From: Dromaius novaehollandiae
Lineage: Eukaryota > Chordata > Aves > Casuariiformes > Dromaiidae
Direction of reading: 5' to 3'
Assembly: GCF_036370855.1 (NCBI RefSeq)
Contig: NC_088099.1
Coordinates: 143,919,017 to 143,983,016 of the forward strand
Length of the DNA stretch: 64,000 bases
Under the pieces are notes generated by a model. The model was given only the letters and a program-made list of their open reading frames with translations. It had not been told where the DNA came from and did not search any database. The translations under genes were made by a program, and so were the position numbers. Numbering within the stretch: position 1 is the first letter of the stretch; the number at the start of each line of letters is the position of its first letter. Of this stretch, positions 1 through 11,713 are shown piece after piece.

Positions 1-2056
1 GTCCTTTCTATGTCTGAATTTAAGAAAGCCGTTAGTGCCCTAAATGGCCCGAGTCTTCCATGAAATGTGTTATGGCCTGTCAATGAACTGGCCTTCTGCT
101 ATTGGAGGTGATTGTGAAACAGGGTACTTGAAACAGTGATATACCATCACATGAGAAAAAACGTACTTGCAGCCTCACAGAATGGTCTCTGCCTAAAACT
201 ATTTGTTATACAGATACCAGGACATACAAGCTATTCCTATCTCTTTTTCTTCCATGTCTAATAGAGAAAACTAATTGTGTATTCCTGCACTGGCAAACTA
301 GACAGTGCTGATACATACAGCAGAATTTGTCCAGCTAGGAAATACGAACTAGTGAAGCTTAGATATAATTTATTAATCTGAACAGCCCAAAATGGTACAG
401 CTCTTAATCAGACCACTGTGTAAACAATCGTTCTGAAATGACCTCTGTAGGTACTTTCTTTAGTTTGAATTAATTTTTCTTTAATTTAAAACATGGAAGA
501 AGAGCAATAAAATATAAACTTTATAAACTCTCAAAGATAGGAAGGGGTTAAATTGAATTCTCTGGCTGCTGGCCGTGTTTCCGTTCCCCCCGCTGAATGA
601 GTGCACTGTTGTGGAAGGATACCTTATATAGATGACAAAATAAAATGTGCATACCGCAGTCTTGTAAAAGCTTCAAGTAGTTCACCAGGACACTGTTACA
701 TCACGAGCCTGAAACATTGTATCTTCAAGATCCATCAGTTCATCTCCCTTCTCACTGGTAAAAACCCGATCACCTGAAAGATTCTGTTTTGAGTGAATTT
801 CAGTTCAGTTTCCATTCAAAGCTTATCTAATAAAATCACTTTTCCTTCCTGCCACTTGAACTGTCATGTCTGTATTGAGATTTCTTCTATGGATTCTTAC
901 TGTTTAATTTTTTTTGTCTCCTCTCTAAGGCAATGCAACCTTTGCTATCCAGTCTCCTAGGTGTTTTCATTTCTTATCATCATCTTGTATGCATTTTATC
1001 AGCCTCTTGCATAGTCATTCTCTTTTTTCCCCGTATTGTTTTCGTCATCTTTCTGTGTCTCATAGGTACACAGTGTTACAAAATATCCCCTAATTATTTG
1101 AGTCATCTTTAAAATACTATTCCATAAAACTTAGCGAATATTTCATGAAACATGATTTATCGAAATATGCACGGTGAAGCAAGTTTTGTCATCATCTTAC
1201 AGGTCCTAATACAGGAAAGGACTTAATCCTTCATTTAATATTAAACCAGAGAAACTACATTTGTGCTTCTCTGTACTGAGGTTCTAGTGGACAGGTTGAA
1301 CCCACAATTGTCCTAGCTCCTTGCTTGATTTTACCACTGTTCTCGTTGTACCTGTTACCAGTTTTTGCTTTCTGTTGAGCCATTTTACAAATTACATTTG
1401 GCTTCCCCTGATCCCTGTCTCTTTCCTTGCTTGTTCAGAAGTTTGTGCATCTATGGTGCTTTAAAAATAATGTACTGCCAAGAGTGTTGAAAAATGTATT
1501 TTTGCAGAATATGGGAGTTAGTATTCATACTAATCAAGCATTCTCAGCAATTTACTATACTTTGTGCAGCAAAGTTCAAATTAGAGATGGAGGAAATCCC
1601 ACTGGAGTAGCTGTTAATACATAGTATGAATTGTAGTTAGTGTTACTCTATCTGTTAAGTGAATTGTCTGTAGTCCCTGATTTATGAAAAGTGGTCCTTT
1701 TCTTCCTTTCCTACAGTTCTGATAGAAAATGTTTTGCCCTTTAATATCAAAACTACTCATTTGATCTCTTCCTAGGTGGAAGTTACTCAGATGTCTTGTG
1801 GCATAGATGGAAGGCAGTTTTCTGAAATAACAAGGCTTTGCTGCCATTTCGGGAGGTGTGAATAAGACTTAAGAGGAGATCTTTATTATCAGAAGAGAAT
1901 GCAGCACATTAAATTAGTATGTAGGACAGGAAGATTTCAGAGTTTGTTTATAAGCTAGTCTTCATTCTTTTTTGGGAACCTCAACAGTCTACAGAGTATT
2001 TGCATTGTATTTATTTGTTTGGTTTCACCATCATTTCTTTCCACTTTTACTTGCAG
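1..2056 (+). other. ANKRD46: Intron upstream of ANKRD46 coding exon 1
   Basis: AT-rich, CpG-poor sequence ending in a good acceptor (pyrimidine-rich ttccacttttacttgcag, AG at 2055-2056). Because a splice acceptor lies only 32 bases before the ATG, the gene's promoter and 5' non-coding exon(s) must be further upstream, most likely outside the window; I see no CpG island or convincing first exon here. Short open frames in this stretch have no recognisable content. Confidence 0.75.
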
Positions 2057-2088
2057 GTTTGTAACCTACTCCAAAGAGCATCAGAACA

Positions 2089-2399
2089 ATGTCCTACGTT
2101 TTTGTAAATGACTCTTCGCAGACAAATGTGCCACTGCTGCAGGCTTGCATTGATGGAGATTTTAACTATTCCAAAAGACTGTTAGAGAGTGGTTTTGACC
2201 CAAATATTCGTGACAGTCGGGGCCGAACTGGCCTTCATCTTGCGGCAGCTAGAGGAAATGTAGACATCTGTCAGCTCTTGCATAAATTTGGTGCTGACCT
2301 ACTAGCCACTGATTACCAAGGTAACACAGCCCTTCATCTGTGTGGGCATGTGGATACCATCCAGTTCCTTGTTTCTAATGGACTTAAAATTGACATTTG
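2089..2399 (+). CDS. ANKRD46: ANKRD46 coding exon 1 (with 32 nt of 5' UTR from 2057)
   Basis: The exon runs 2057-2399; translation starts at the ATG at 2089 (context agaacaATGt, with A at -3). It encodes residues 1-103 and two bases of codon 104 (Cys): ankyrin repeats 1, 2 and most of 3. The donor is ttg|GTAAGT at 2400. The start is supported by the exact match to the family N-terminus; no upstream in-frame ATG exists in the exon. Confidence 0.95.
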
Positions 2400-5300
2400 G
2401 TAAGTCACTTTCTTTTTTATTTACAGCACAGATTTTATAATATATTAGTATTCTGTCTCCATAGCATTGTGCATACAAATTGGTTGCTGCTGAAATGCTA
2501 TATTTAGCACAGTTCAATTTTTTTAAGATATCGCTTAATAAAAAGACAAAATAAAAAGGCAGGAGAACAATAAAGGCCACTCTTGCTGGTCATGTGCAGC
2601 AAACAAAGCAAATAAAAATAGCAGCTGCTGGTCTGGACCGCTATAGGTAATCCTGCCTCCCTGATGACATTGCTATCCTAGTTTGGCCAGATATCTGGAT
2701 GCGAGTGGTTAGCACCAAAGAAGAAAATCACATTGACTACTTTAAAATAATTTTCTTTACCACATTTCTAATGTTTTAATTGTTCTACCATATAAGACAA
2801 AATACAGTATATGTGTGCATCTGTTCATACCCATACTTCTTTGGTGACAATGGTTCCTTTCAGTGTTCTCTTCCTTCCTCAAAGTCTGTGGCTCAGTCCT
2901 TTTGATTATCATATATTCTTTTCTTCTGGCTTCTAGCAGCTGTCAGATGCAAGCTTTCAAGCTGTAAAATAACTGGCTGTTTCAATACATCAACTACATT
3001 ATTTTGTTTGTTGACTTTTCTGCACATTCCCAGCAGGTGAAAAACACCAGTAGTAAGTTCAAAACCTTTGAGTCTTTCTTCTGTCCCTTGTTCATGCTTT
3101 CAGTTCAGCAAAACTAGTTATTGGCAGACCGTATAAAGGAACTATGAGGAACCAGCTTGCACAATTACTTCTTGAAATCAAGCTTAATCTCAAACATTGC
3201 CATAAATTTACAGTTTGTTTATTGTTATAATAAGCAAAGATTCCGGTTGGATTAACATGCTAAGAACTTTGATTTTGTTTGGAGGAAAAAATGGAGTTGT
3301 GTCATTTTAAAATGAAATATGCTGGTCTTTTTCTATAGTCAATTATGCTATGCCTTTCATAGGTAGGAATTGCCTACTGTCTTATATGACAGAAAATAGT
3401 TCTGAGGACTTCATAAATTCTACACTGTATGTTACACTGAGTTGTCTTGTTACAAAATTTCCATTTTAAAAGTATCTTTTCTTCTCGTGCCCTTTTGTCG
3501 GGCTATTTTAGCAATCACCAAGGTGCAACACCACTTGTTCTTGCAAAACGAAGAGGTGTAAATAAAGATGTGATTAGACTGCTGGAGTCTTTGGAGGAGC
3601 AGGAGGTGAAAGGATTTAACAGAGGAGCTCACTCTAAGCTGGAAACAATGCAAACTGCTGAAAGTGAAAGGTATTTACAGAACAGAAAGAATTACCAGGA
3701 GAAATAGTGATGTATATGTAAAGTATGTCTTTACTAGTAAATGTTTATTACTTTCAGATTTTTATGATTTGACTTGCTTGTTTGTTCCTCACTCAAACAC
3801 ATACCAAGTGGCCTGGTGTTATCAGGCCAAATCAAAATCAAATATTAGGATTTGGAAAAATTTCTTTAAACAGATAAAATGCAAGGAAAAAAGAACTTTT
3901 TATATTTAGATTGTCATTTTATGATGGAAGCAGTTTTAATAATTACTGACTTTTCCATTACAGTCTCCAAAAACCAGATACTCTACAACTTATCATGTAG
4001 CCAAAGGAAAAATGGGGCAAAGTAGCAATATCCAAGGCTAATCTAACATCCTTTTAATAAGATGATGGATTGTCTGTACAAAGAATAGAAAGCAGACTTT
4101 TCATCCATTTGAAACTGAGTAAAGTATTTGATATGGTGTCATACATGAAATTTCTATTGGTAGTGATCCTGGAAAAAATGGAGAATAAAATAAGAATTGT
4201 ATAGTGGCTAAGGAGCTATTGATAATCAGAGAATTGGTAATTTCAGGAAAATTGCTGACAATTTCAGGGGAAGTATTGGGTCAGAAGGAAGTTACTAATG
4301 AATTCCTGAAGATCTGATCCTGGTACTGTGCTTATCTAAAGTTCTCATAAATGATATTGGCACAGAAAGAAGTAACATGTTAATGATACTTAGAAGTGAG
4401 ATATAGGCAACTTGGAGGAAATTTGGGTTGTCATAGACAAAAAAGTGGATGACTAAGGAGAGGAAAATAGTAGTAATGAACTGTGATTCAATAAGCACAA
4501 AATGCAACTTTATTTACTTAAGCAATATGCCCTAATATGGAAATTCCTCAGTGGAAAATGATGGTGCAGGAGAAGAGGCTTGGTGTATTATTAAGTTACA
4601 GGAGGTAATGCTACCCTGAAAAAGGCAATGAAATCCTAGAACGTACAAGGTGAGATATTTTCATTACATATGGAAAATTGTTAGTGCCACTGTAAAAAGC
4701 AACGTTAACTACTTATGTGTAATACATTATATAGTGCCGTTTATCCCCATTCTGAGAAGTTGCATTTATCCTTTAATAAGGGTGGAGAAAGATTACTTGG
4801 GTGATCAAGGAACAGTGAATCTCCCTTGTAAAAAGAGGTGAATATAGCTTGTTTTAGCCTGGCAGCGTGAAGGTCAAGAGGTGTGTGCTTGCTGTCTAGA
4901 AACACTGTTTTTGAACAATGTAAAATAGATGTTTAAGACAAAAGAGTCTATAACAAGAGCTGGAGGAAACAGATAAAATTTTTGATTGAAAATTGAGGGT
5001 GGCTTTCTACAGTAAGGTTCCAAGAGAGGTTTCTCATAGGATTTGGATGAGGCAAGAAACCTTGCAAGTTTTAAAGGAGACTAATCCTCTTCCGGAAACC
5101 ACTGAATTGCAAGTAAACATGACAAAGCGTGGGACTGAGATTAATAGCACAAGACATCCTTTCCAGTACTATTTTTCTAAAATATATATTACAAACCAGG
5201 ATATTACGTTGTTTGAAATACTCGCTCTCATACCAAATTTATCCAAACACTGAATTTTTTATATTTCCTAATAATGATGAAGAACTGTGACTGCTGGACC

Positions 5301-8300
5301 ATTATATCACGAAAGGCAGGGACACGAAGTTTTGGTGCAGTTTGTATCAAAATGTACACAGCCTTTACTGTAAATGATAATTAAACTGTCTACATGAAAT
5401 TGGTATCTAAAAATTGAAACCAATGATATTACAGAAATTATGCAAAATAAATACTCCCAGTGAGCAGACTGGAAGTTCCTTCTTACATGTCAGGTAAACC
5501 CCCTAACTCCAACTTATCACAGAGACTGTTTTAAGCCCTGAAATATAAAGTTAGATATTATTCTCCAAACTGCATTGGTATTAATTAGTAGAACTTGTGC
5601 ATATTATCTCTCTGAATCTTACTGAAACTCACTAAAAATTGCTTGTGACACAGAAATGCATTTAGGCTGTTTTTATTTTAACATATGGGACAAAGGTTCA
5701 GCCTCATTTAAATTACGATTTTTGCTTTGACAGTGTCCCTTTAATGACCATAGCTTCCTTTCTGTTATTTGACCTCCCTAAACGTTAGGTTGTTTGGTTT
5801 GGCAAGGGAGCCAGCAACACTCCTTGGGGAGGGGTACAGACCTATAAACAGTGCACTCCCCAGCTTGTTTGTGAACATGTTTAAAATGTCTGAAATATAT
5901 TATTTTTCAAATAACATATAATAGATGCTGACAGCAGCCAAAGCAAGTTTGCTGTTTGCATTGTAAATAAATGTCTTTGTAACAGTTGGCTTTTCAGACC
6001 TCCACAGTTCCACTCCTCCCTCTTTGCATTTTTTTTCCTCATTTTAGACACGCTTGGAGTGTCCTCTGCCCTCTTTCTCCCCCCCCCCTTCTCGTCCATT
6101 ATGCGTGAACCTATGGCAAGATAATGATTGTTCTTTCTGAACATGAACTTCACTCTTGAACAACAGTTTTCTGCTTTGTACTACACACAGTTGCTGCTGA
6201 CCTGGGAGCAAAGGCCAAAACTGGTTTCCCAAGTGGCGCTGTGCTGTCAGGCAAGACTATTTCAGCACAGTCTTTTTTATCTACACAGCCCAACGTGACC
6301 TGTGACTGCCCACAAGTGCACTCAAAAGTGAATTTCCATGTTTTGCTAGAAAGAAGAAAGAACAACATGCTATGTGGCACAAACTCTTCTGTAATACGTG
6401 TTGCTGCATTAGCATTAGCTTCCTAATAAGAAAAATGTCTTGAATAACATTGCTTTAAATTTGGTTGTAGTATAAAATACCAAAAATGTTTTCTGTGTAC
6501 CTCTTTATTTAATGAGCAGGCATGTGATCTTTTCATTTAAATTGCCTTGCACCTTTATTTAACCTGTCCGAGGTTATGTATTAACTAGTTAGTACTTCAT
6601 GAGTGAGTAGTACTGTTCTACACCAATAGCTGTCTTCTGTAAAAACTCTTTGTTTTGCTTGGGAAATCACAATAAGCAAGGAAGATGACTAACTCCTGCA
6701 GCTGTGGGCAAGCTAAAATAGCTTTATCGCAAAGTAAATATTTAAAAAGCAAAAGACAAGCTGTTTAATAAGAGATTTCTGAATTTTTCTGCACATGACC
6801 CTGATACTGTGGTAAGCTATGGGAATTTAGTCCAATTATTCTTCAGTGACTGTTCTTCCTAGGAAGAAAAAGTACCAGATGGATGGTGTGAAGTTTTTCT
6901 GCTGTGTAATATTAGAAGAGAGATTCACAAATGAGACTTTTTGCCAATAGCAATGTTTTGTCAATTTATTATCGTCACCAAGAATAATAGCATTTATACA
7001 GCTGGTTTTGACTCAGAAATTACTTTTCCCTGGAATGTCTTGTCTTATTACTGGTGTAAGAGATACCTAGAGAATATAGTAACTGAAAGCAATTAGAAGA
7101 GAGGAAAAAAAAAGTTTTTACTCTGCTTATCCTATGCTTTTACATCGCTGTGTACGTAGTCAGCTTCACCATTTCCTTTCCACACTTGTCAGAGCCTGAT
7201 CATGTAAACACTTTCATATGTAATTACACTCAAGTGAAAAGTAGTAGGACTGTGCAGATGACTAAAATTGTACATAAGTGTTTATGAAATTGTGAAACCA
7301 ACAAAATTGGGAGCTTGATACAAGAAGCCATGCAGTATTTGAAACAACTTAATCATCTTGAGAAAAAAAGTCACTGTCCGGATGACTCTGATGACATTCT
7401 AATTTCATATTTGTCTGTCATTTAAAAGTGAGAGTTCCAGTTCCTAATTTGTAATCTAACAGTCTGAGGGACCTGATGGATTGGTAGCAGAATGCTAAAA
7501 CATCAGAGCAGTTGCTGAGTGCTGTTTGGCAGAGAACACAGCAGTGCTGACTTACCTTCTAGATCAGAAAGTTTCAGAACTTCATTTTTGTCCAAATTTA
7601 TTGTTTTCTTTGACATTTTTATGCTGGAGAAGAGGCTTTGTAACAAAGAAATGCAGGAGAGTAATGAAGATTACTACATAGTTCAGTATCTAAATTATAT
7701 TGATTATAGCTTCTGTTGTATGCAGCAGAGTCTACATTTAAATTTTATAATTTGCTGTTTGTTTTAGTAACAACAGCTGTGCCCCTTAAAGTTTTAGCTT
7801 ATGCTCCATTAAATTTATGAAGTCTTTCTTAGGAATTACAAGGACTAACTTTTGAAGGCTTTGCAGTTGCAAACTGTACGATCACACGGGTACAAATATC
7901 GCTCTCATCACACAAGTTAATAAATATCTTTTCAGATAACTCAAGTTTAGAGTTAGGAGTCTTTTCTTGATCTAATCTGTCTTGATTTAGCAAAGACAGT
8001 ACTATGAATCTCTGAGTGGGTTTAAATTTTAATTTAGAATGTTTCAATTGCTCTTAGTAGGATTACTGTCATACTTAAAGCTGCATTCTTTTGCTTTGTA
8101 TTTTTAATCCTTCCTAGCGCGATGGAAAGCCATTCCCTTCTTAATCCAAACCTACAGCAAGGTGAAGGAGTTCTTTCCAGTTTCCGCACGACATGGCAAG
8201 AGTTTGTGGAAGACCTCGGCTTCTGGAGAGTGCTGCTCCTGATTATTGTCATTGCTCTTCTGTCTCTTGGAATAGCATATTATGTTAGTGGGGTGCTTCC

Positions 8301-8334
8301 TTTTGTAGAAAATCAGCCTGAACTGGTGCACTGA
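2089..8334 (+). CDS. ANKRD46: ANKRD46, ankyrin repeat domain protein 46 (three coding exons, complete)
   Basis: Joining 2089-2399, 3512-3670 and 8118-8334 gives 687 nt: 228 codons plus TGA. That length and the sequence from the MSYVFVNDSS start to the ENQPELVH end match vertebrate ANKRD46, a small, highly conserved protein of poorly known function. Four ankyrin repeats are visible at about residues 11-40, 44-73, 77-104 and 108-138. The second carries the classic GRTGLHLAAARG turn and the third GNTALHLC. A polar linker (about 139-190) follows, then one hydrophobic segment at about 194-216 (FWRVLLLIIVIALLSLG) and a 12-residue tail. This predicts a single-pass, C-terminally anchored membrane protein with the ankyrin domain in the cytosol, and so a protein-binding role; partners cannot be read from sequence. 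All junctions are GT-AG and keep frame. No stop or frameshift interrupts it, so the gene looks intact. Confidence 0.96.
2400..3511 (+). other. ANKRD46: ANKRD46 intron between coding exons 1 and 2
   Basis: 1.1 kb, phase 2, GT-AG. AT-rich single-copy sequence; I see no repeat, RNA gene or extra exon in it. Confidence 0.85.
3512..3670 (+). CDS. ANKRD46: ANKRD46 coding exon 2
   Basis: Acceptor ggctattttag at 3510-3511, donor GTATTT at 3671. The first base completes Cys104; 52 codons follow (residues 105-156) and the last two bases begin Ser157. It carries the fourth ankyrin repeat (NHQGATPLVLAKRRG, then DVIRLLESLEEQE) and the start of the polar linker. The non-consensus donor bases (GTATTT rather than GTAAGT) suggest a weaker site than exon 1. 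If it is not used, translation runs into the intron and stops at 3705-3707. Confidence 0.95.
3671..8117 (+). other. ANKRD46: ANKRD46 intron between coding exons 2 and 3
   Basis: 4.4 kb, phase 2. It contains an ancient CR1 relic at about 4060-5110. The rest (5110-8117) is AT-rich with short homopolymers, such as a C tract near 6077-6087. Small open frames on both strands around 5.9-6.4 kb and 7.5-7.8 kb show no family similarity and lie entirely within the intron. Confidence 0.85.
4060..5110 (+). mobile_element. Ancient CR1 LINE fragment, reverse-transcriptase 3' half
   Basis: The sequence follows the RT-to-3'UTR path of an old amniote CR1 lineage on the + strand. Near 4110-4140 'ctgagtaaagtatttgatatggtgtca' corresponds to the SKAFDTVS block. 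Near 4340 'ataaatgatattggcacaga' is the FINDIGT region. At about 4570-4640 comes the 'KDLGV...VKKAN..ILG' block, near 4790 'gattacttgggtgatcaagg', and near 5025 'aggtttct' of the 3' end. Every block is broken by stops and indels, so it is non-functional. The form resembles the copies common in turtles and crocodilians more than young avian CR1s, which implies a very old insertion (inference). Confidence 0.7.
8118..8334 (+). CDS. ANKRD46: ANKRD46 coding exon 3 (transmembrane segment and stop)
   Basis: Acceptor ttaatccttcctag at 8116-8117. The first base completes Ser157, followed by Ala158 and residues 159-228, with TGA at 8332-8334. This exon alone holds the membrane anchor (about residues 194-216) and the conserved ENQPELVH C-terminus, so membrane attachment depends on splicing to it. 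The in-frame ATG at 8122 is internal Met159, not a separate start. Confidence 0.95.
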
Positions 8335-9617
8335 AGCAAATGTGAAGAAGTGCACTGTGCTTTTCTGTGTTCTAATCTTATTTTGAGCTTCTTGGAATTA
8401 TCTTCTTGGTGCAGGCAGTGGCAGCTGTATATACTGTTTGCCTTTTATACTTAATAGTAACCCTTTTGAAAGAGAGATTAATTCATTTCAACTAAAACAC
8501 TAAATTCTAAAATATTCCTGAGCTACCTCTGACTTACCTTGACTTGTAACAAGATGTGTAGATACACATCTCTATTACTAAATTATTATTAGAAAAGGCC
8601 TTGCATAACAAATATTAAATTCTTGAACATGAAAAATGTATCCTAATACAAGACCAAATTATTTTATTTTCCATATGAAGAGTAGTAAATCTATTATATC
8701 ATTTTTTCCTGTTTCAGTTGAAAGAAAAATATTATTTTAAAAGTCCTTCTCAGGTTATCAGAATAATAGTATACCCTGATACACATACAGTAATAAGCTG
8801 TAATTGCATGGTTCTTTTAGTTCCTTCCCATAGTTTCACATCCCTTAGTTTATAAAAGGAATGAGAAATATTTCAAACCTTACTACATCTTTAATGTATA
8901 GATCACTCCTTTATTTATTAGGTTACCGTAGTGTTTCTTCCCCAAGTGAATTTGATGTTTGTATAATATCTACCTGAAGCAAATTTTGTAAAGCCAAGCT
9001 GTCTGTAGTGCTTTGGAAGCAAAGTTGTTTCAGCCTTAGGTTTTAAAGTACTCCTTTTTGTTGAAATTTTACTAAGCAAACCTTTCTTTGTAAGGGTGGA
9101 TAAAAAGTGATCTAGATGTTCTGCTCTGTATCTAACAATTCTGTAATGCCTTGTCTTTGTGAAATGTTATGTCATGAAGGGTAAGGGGTTTTTTTCCCTC
9201 CACAGGGACCAAACTGAACCTTGCGTCTGTATCATTTTCTCATTTGTGGAGAGGCCTTGATTGAATAGAATTCCTTTATAGAATTATTTTCCATTTTAGT
9301 TGTTTTCAGATGGCACTTACAGGCTTGTGAAGTATTTTCGGAGTACGCAGAATACAAGTATTTAAAATATTAATGCTTAGGAATATTGTGTGATGTGCTA
9401 TCCTGTCCCATTCTGTATTTCAGTTGTGAAATCTTTTATTTGTTAAAAATCTAAGGATATAAATCTGTCAAATACTTTTTTTATGAAGTCTATGAAGATA
9501 TTACGTAATAAGTTGTAGGTTTTCAAAGAAAGCAGATTCTTTCCTTCCATGATGGTTAGATACCTGACTCCCTTAGTTGTCCTTGGAAATCCCAAACAAA
9601 ATGAATTCTGCAAACCT

Positions 9618-9623
9618 AATAAA
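9618..9623 (+). terminator. ANKRD46: Candidate poly(A) signal AATAAA (proximal)
   Basis: The first canonical hexamer after the ANKRD46 stop, followed by a T-rich stretch (tcgtttttttac) that could act as the downstream element. Confidence 0.4.
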
Positions 9624-10016
9624 TCGTTTTTTTACTTAATGACTCCTAAACTGTTCCTATATGAAATCAAACATTTGTAAAATTATAAATTACAATAAGT
9701 AGTGATAGAAGTAATTGCCCCTCTGTATTCTGCTACCATGTATCTATTTTTTTCCTGTTTATAGGTTTGAGTGAAGAGGATTGTTGCCTTTGTTTTCAGT
9801 GTATGACACGGGTTTTGTTGACATGGGCTTCATTCTAAATTGCATCTGAATAATTCTTGACCTTACTTCTTTAGTTGGAGGCTAATGAAACAATAGTTTT
9901 CTAGCAGCCACAATGCCACAAAAAGGAAAGACTTTTTTTAAAAAACAAAAGGGGGGCAGCAAGCCTACTTCTCTTCTGGATATTTCTATTATTATACATC
10001 TGTTTATGAATAGAGA

Positions 10017-10022
10017 AATAAA
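10017..10022 (+). terminator. ANKRD46: Candidate poly(A) signal AATAAA (middle)
   Basis: Canonical hexamer about 1.7 kb after the stop codon; U-rich sequence follows. It would give a 3' UTR of about 1.7 kb. Confidence 0.35.
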
Positions 10023-10170
10023 AGCTTATAGTATACCTAAACTACATTTACTTTTTCAGGTAAGTACAATTCTGTTAATAATACTCTATATCTTAAATAA
10101 TCAAGTTTTCCTTCAACATGTATTCTCTGCATAATTTGTAATTGTATTCTCAGTATGAGTGAATGCCCAA

Positions 10171-10180
10171 AATAAATAAA
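10171..10180 (+). terminator. ANKRD46: Candidate double poly(A) signal (AATAAATAAA)
   Basis: Two overlapping AATAAA hexamers followed within 30 bases by a long T-rich stretch (ttttctttttttatt). This is the strongest-looking 3' end in the region. Confidence 0.45.
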
Positions 10181-11049
10181 CATAGCAAATATGTTTTCTT
10201 TTTTTATTACATTACTGCAGTGGTAATGGTACTTCCCCATTTTAGTGTGTGTGGTGGGTTTTTTTTTTTTTTTCTGTTTTGCATTGATAATGAACATTTT
10301 GGAGGTGGGGAGTTTCCACTCCTGAGAAATGGAAACCATGCTAACGGTCTGTATAAGGTTTTAGAACATAGTTACTTTAGATTTGCCTGTTTTATTTTCA
10401 GTGTAATTTTTAGTTAGGTGTTTCCTCTCTGTTGTGTAAGATACCACATTTTCAACCTGTGATCTAAAGGCCTCTCAAGATACAAGACTACTGATGAGGG
10501 ATTACAAAAGATAATTAAAAAAGCAAACTTGAGTCTTACATAGTCTTTCCTACTTTGATACAGAGAGATATGCACAAGCACTTTTGGAACTGTGCATTGA
10601 AAGGGTTTGGAAAATCATGCGTTTTTTCTATATTAATACACCATTTTTAAACGCAAAGAAATCCAAAGTACTGTCTCAGCTCCTCTGTGTAATGACTGCT
10701 GTTTGCTGAAATAAGGACGTAGAGAAACATCTGACTAAAAGAGAAGTTTGTTCTGTATATACCTTTGTTACTGAGAAAGGACAACTGTGCTTTTCCGTAT
10801 GTCCATAGACATTAAGAGCTCCCATCTCAAAGGCTGGTTCTCAAGGATGATTATACCTCCTGTACACTAGGATTCAAGGAATCTCCCTTGTCTTTCTTAC
10901 AGGGACATAAAGAGAATTTTAATCTGCTTTCCCTTGAAGCTGTTGTCATAGGGAGTTTCAGTATTTCAGCATTATAGCATAGATCGGCTTGTATTGTCTG
11001 TATTTCAGTAAGATTTCTTTATTTATGATTGCAGTAGTGTCTAAATCCA

Positions 11050-11280
11050 GGGGCTCTATTTTGCTAGGCACTCTTCAGATCCATGTGCAATAGAATTTTG
11101 TCTCAAGCTGTTCTCAGACTGATGAGATAAAATGGAAGAGGGAAGTGAGAGAGAAAACACTCCTGGAGAGATGAAATGATTTTTCCAGTGTCATAGCACA
11201 ATTTGGTGAATGAGAGAGTGTAAGATAAGCAGGGTGTGAAATTGAAGCTCATAGGTGACTGCAGTGGCTATCCCTATGTT
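11050..11280 (-). mobile_element. MIR-type CORE-SINE relic (antisense)
   Basis: Read on the + strand it shows the reverse-complement hallmarks of an amniote MIR-like SINE in order: 'ttgctaggcact' near 11062, 'gatgagataaaatgg' near 11120, 'atgaaatgatttttccagtgtcatagcac' near 11170-11199, then 'gtgaaattgaagctcataggt' at 11236-11256, matching the tRNA-related head. It is diverged and non-coding. These SINEs are shared across amniotes, so the insertion predates birds. Confidence 0.6.
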
Positions 11281-11695
11281 CACATTTTTTCCATGGCAAT
11301 ATCACACCTATCTTATCTCATAGGAACTTGTTCATGTACCATATCATTTTTATCTTCAAGGGCTTTTGTTTTCACTTGTGTTGTTATTCTGCTTTGTAGA
11401 AAGAGATGATCAGTTGTGTAACTATCCTAGGTAGCTATTGCTTTTGGTCACCGCAATGTAGTGCATATTTCCTTACTAGACATGATCCGGTAGTCTGATG
11501 TGTATCACCACGAGAAGCTCCTATGAGAGGAGGAACATGGTTTCATTTTAAAGTATTGAAGCAGAAGATCTAAGTTTGTTTCTGGGTCTGCAGCTACTCC
11601 AGAGTTTGATTTTTTGCATGAGCCAGCTAATCTCGCTCTGGCTTTTTCATTTCTTAAATAAGTAAAAGTAATCAACTCAACAGCATATTATAGAT

Positions 11696-11713
11696 GAGCT
11701 AGCTAGCTAGCTC
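11696..11713. repeat. 18-bp perfect palindrome (AGCT)n
   Basis: gagctagctagctagctc reads the same on both strands. It is a short AGCT microsatellite, most likely without function. Confidence 0.8.

Larger units (their letters stand above)
8335..10180 (+). other. ANKRD46: ANKRD46 3' UTR candidate (end uncertain)
   Basis: AT-rich, repeat-free sequence directly after the TGA, with canonical AATAAA hexamers only at 9618, 10017 and 10171/10175. A 3' UTR of 1.3-1.85 kb is plausible; the true cleavage sites cannot be fixed from sequence, and a longer UTR is possible. Confidence 0.5.

Noticed and set aside
8122-8334. A separate 70-residue single-pass membrane protein starting at 8122
   Set aside because: It is the last coding exon of ANKRD46; the ATG is internal Met159 and the acceptor just upstream joins in frame.
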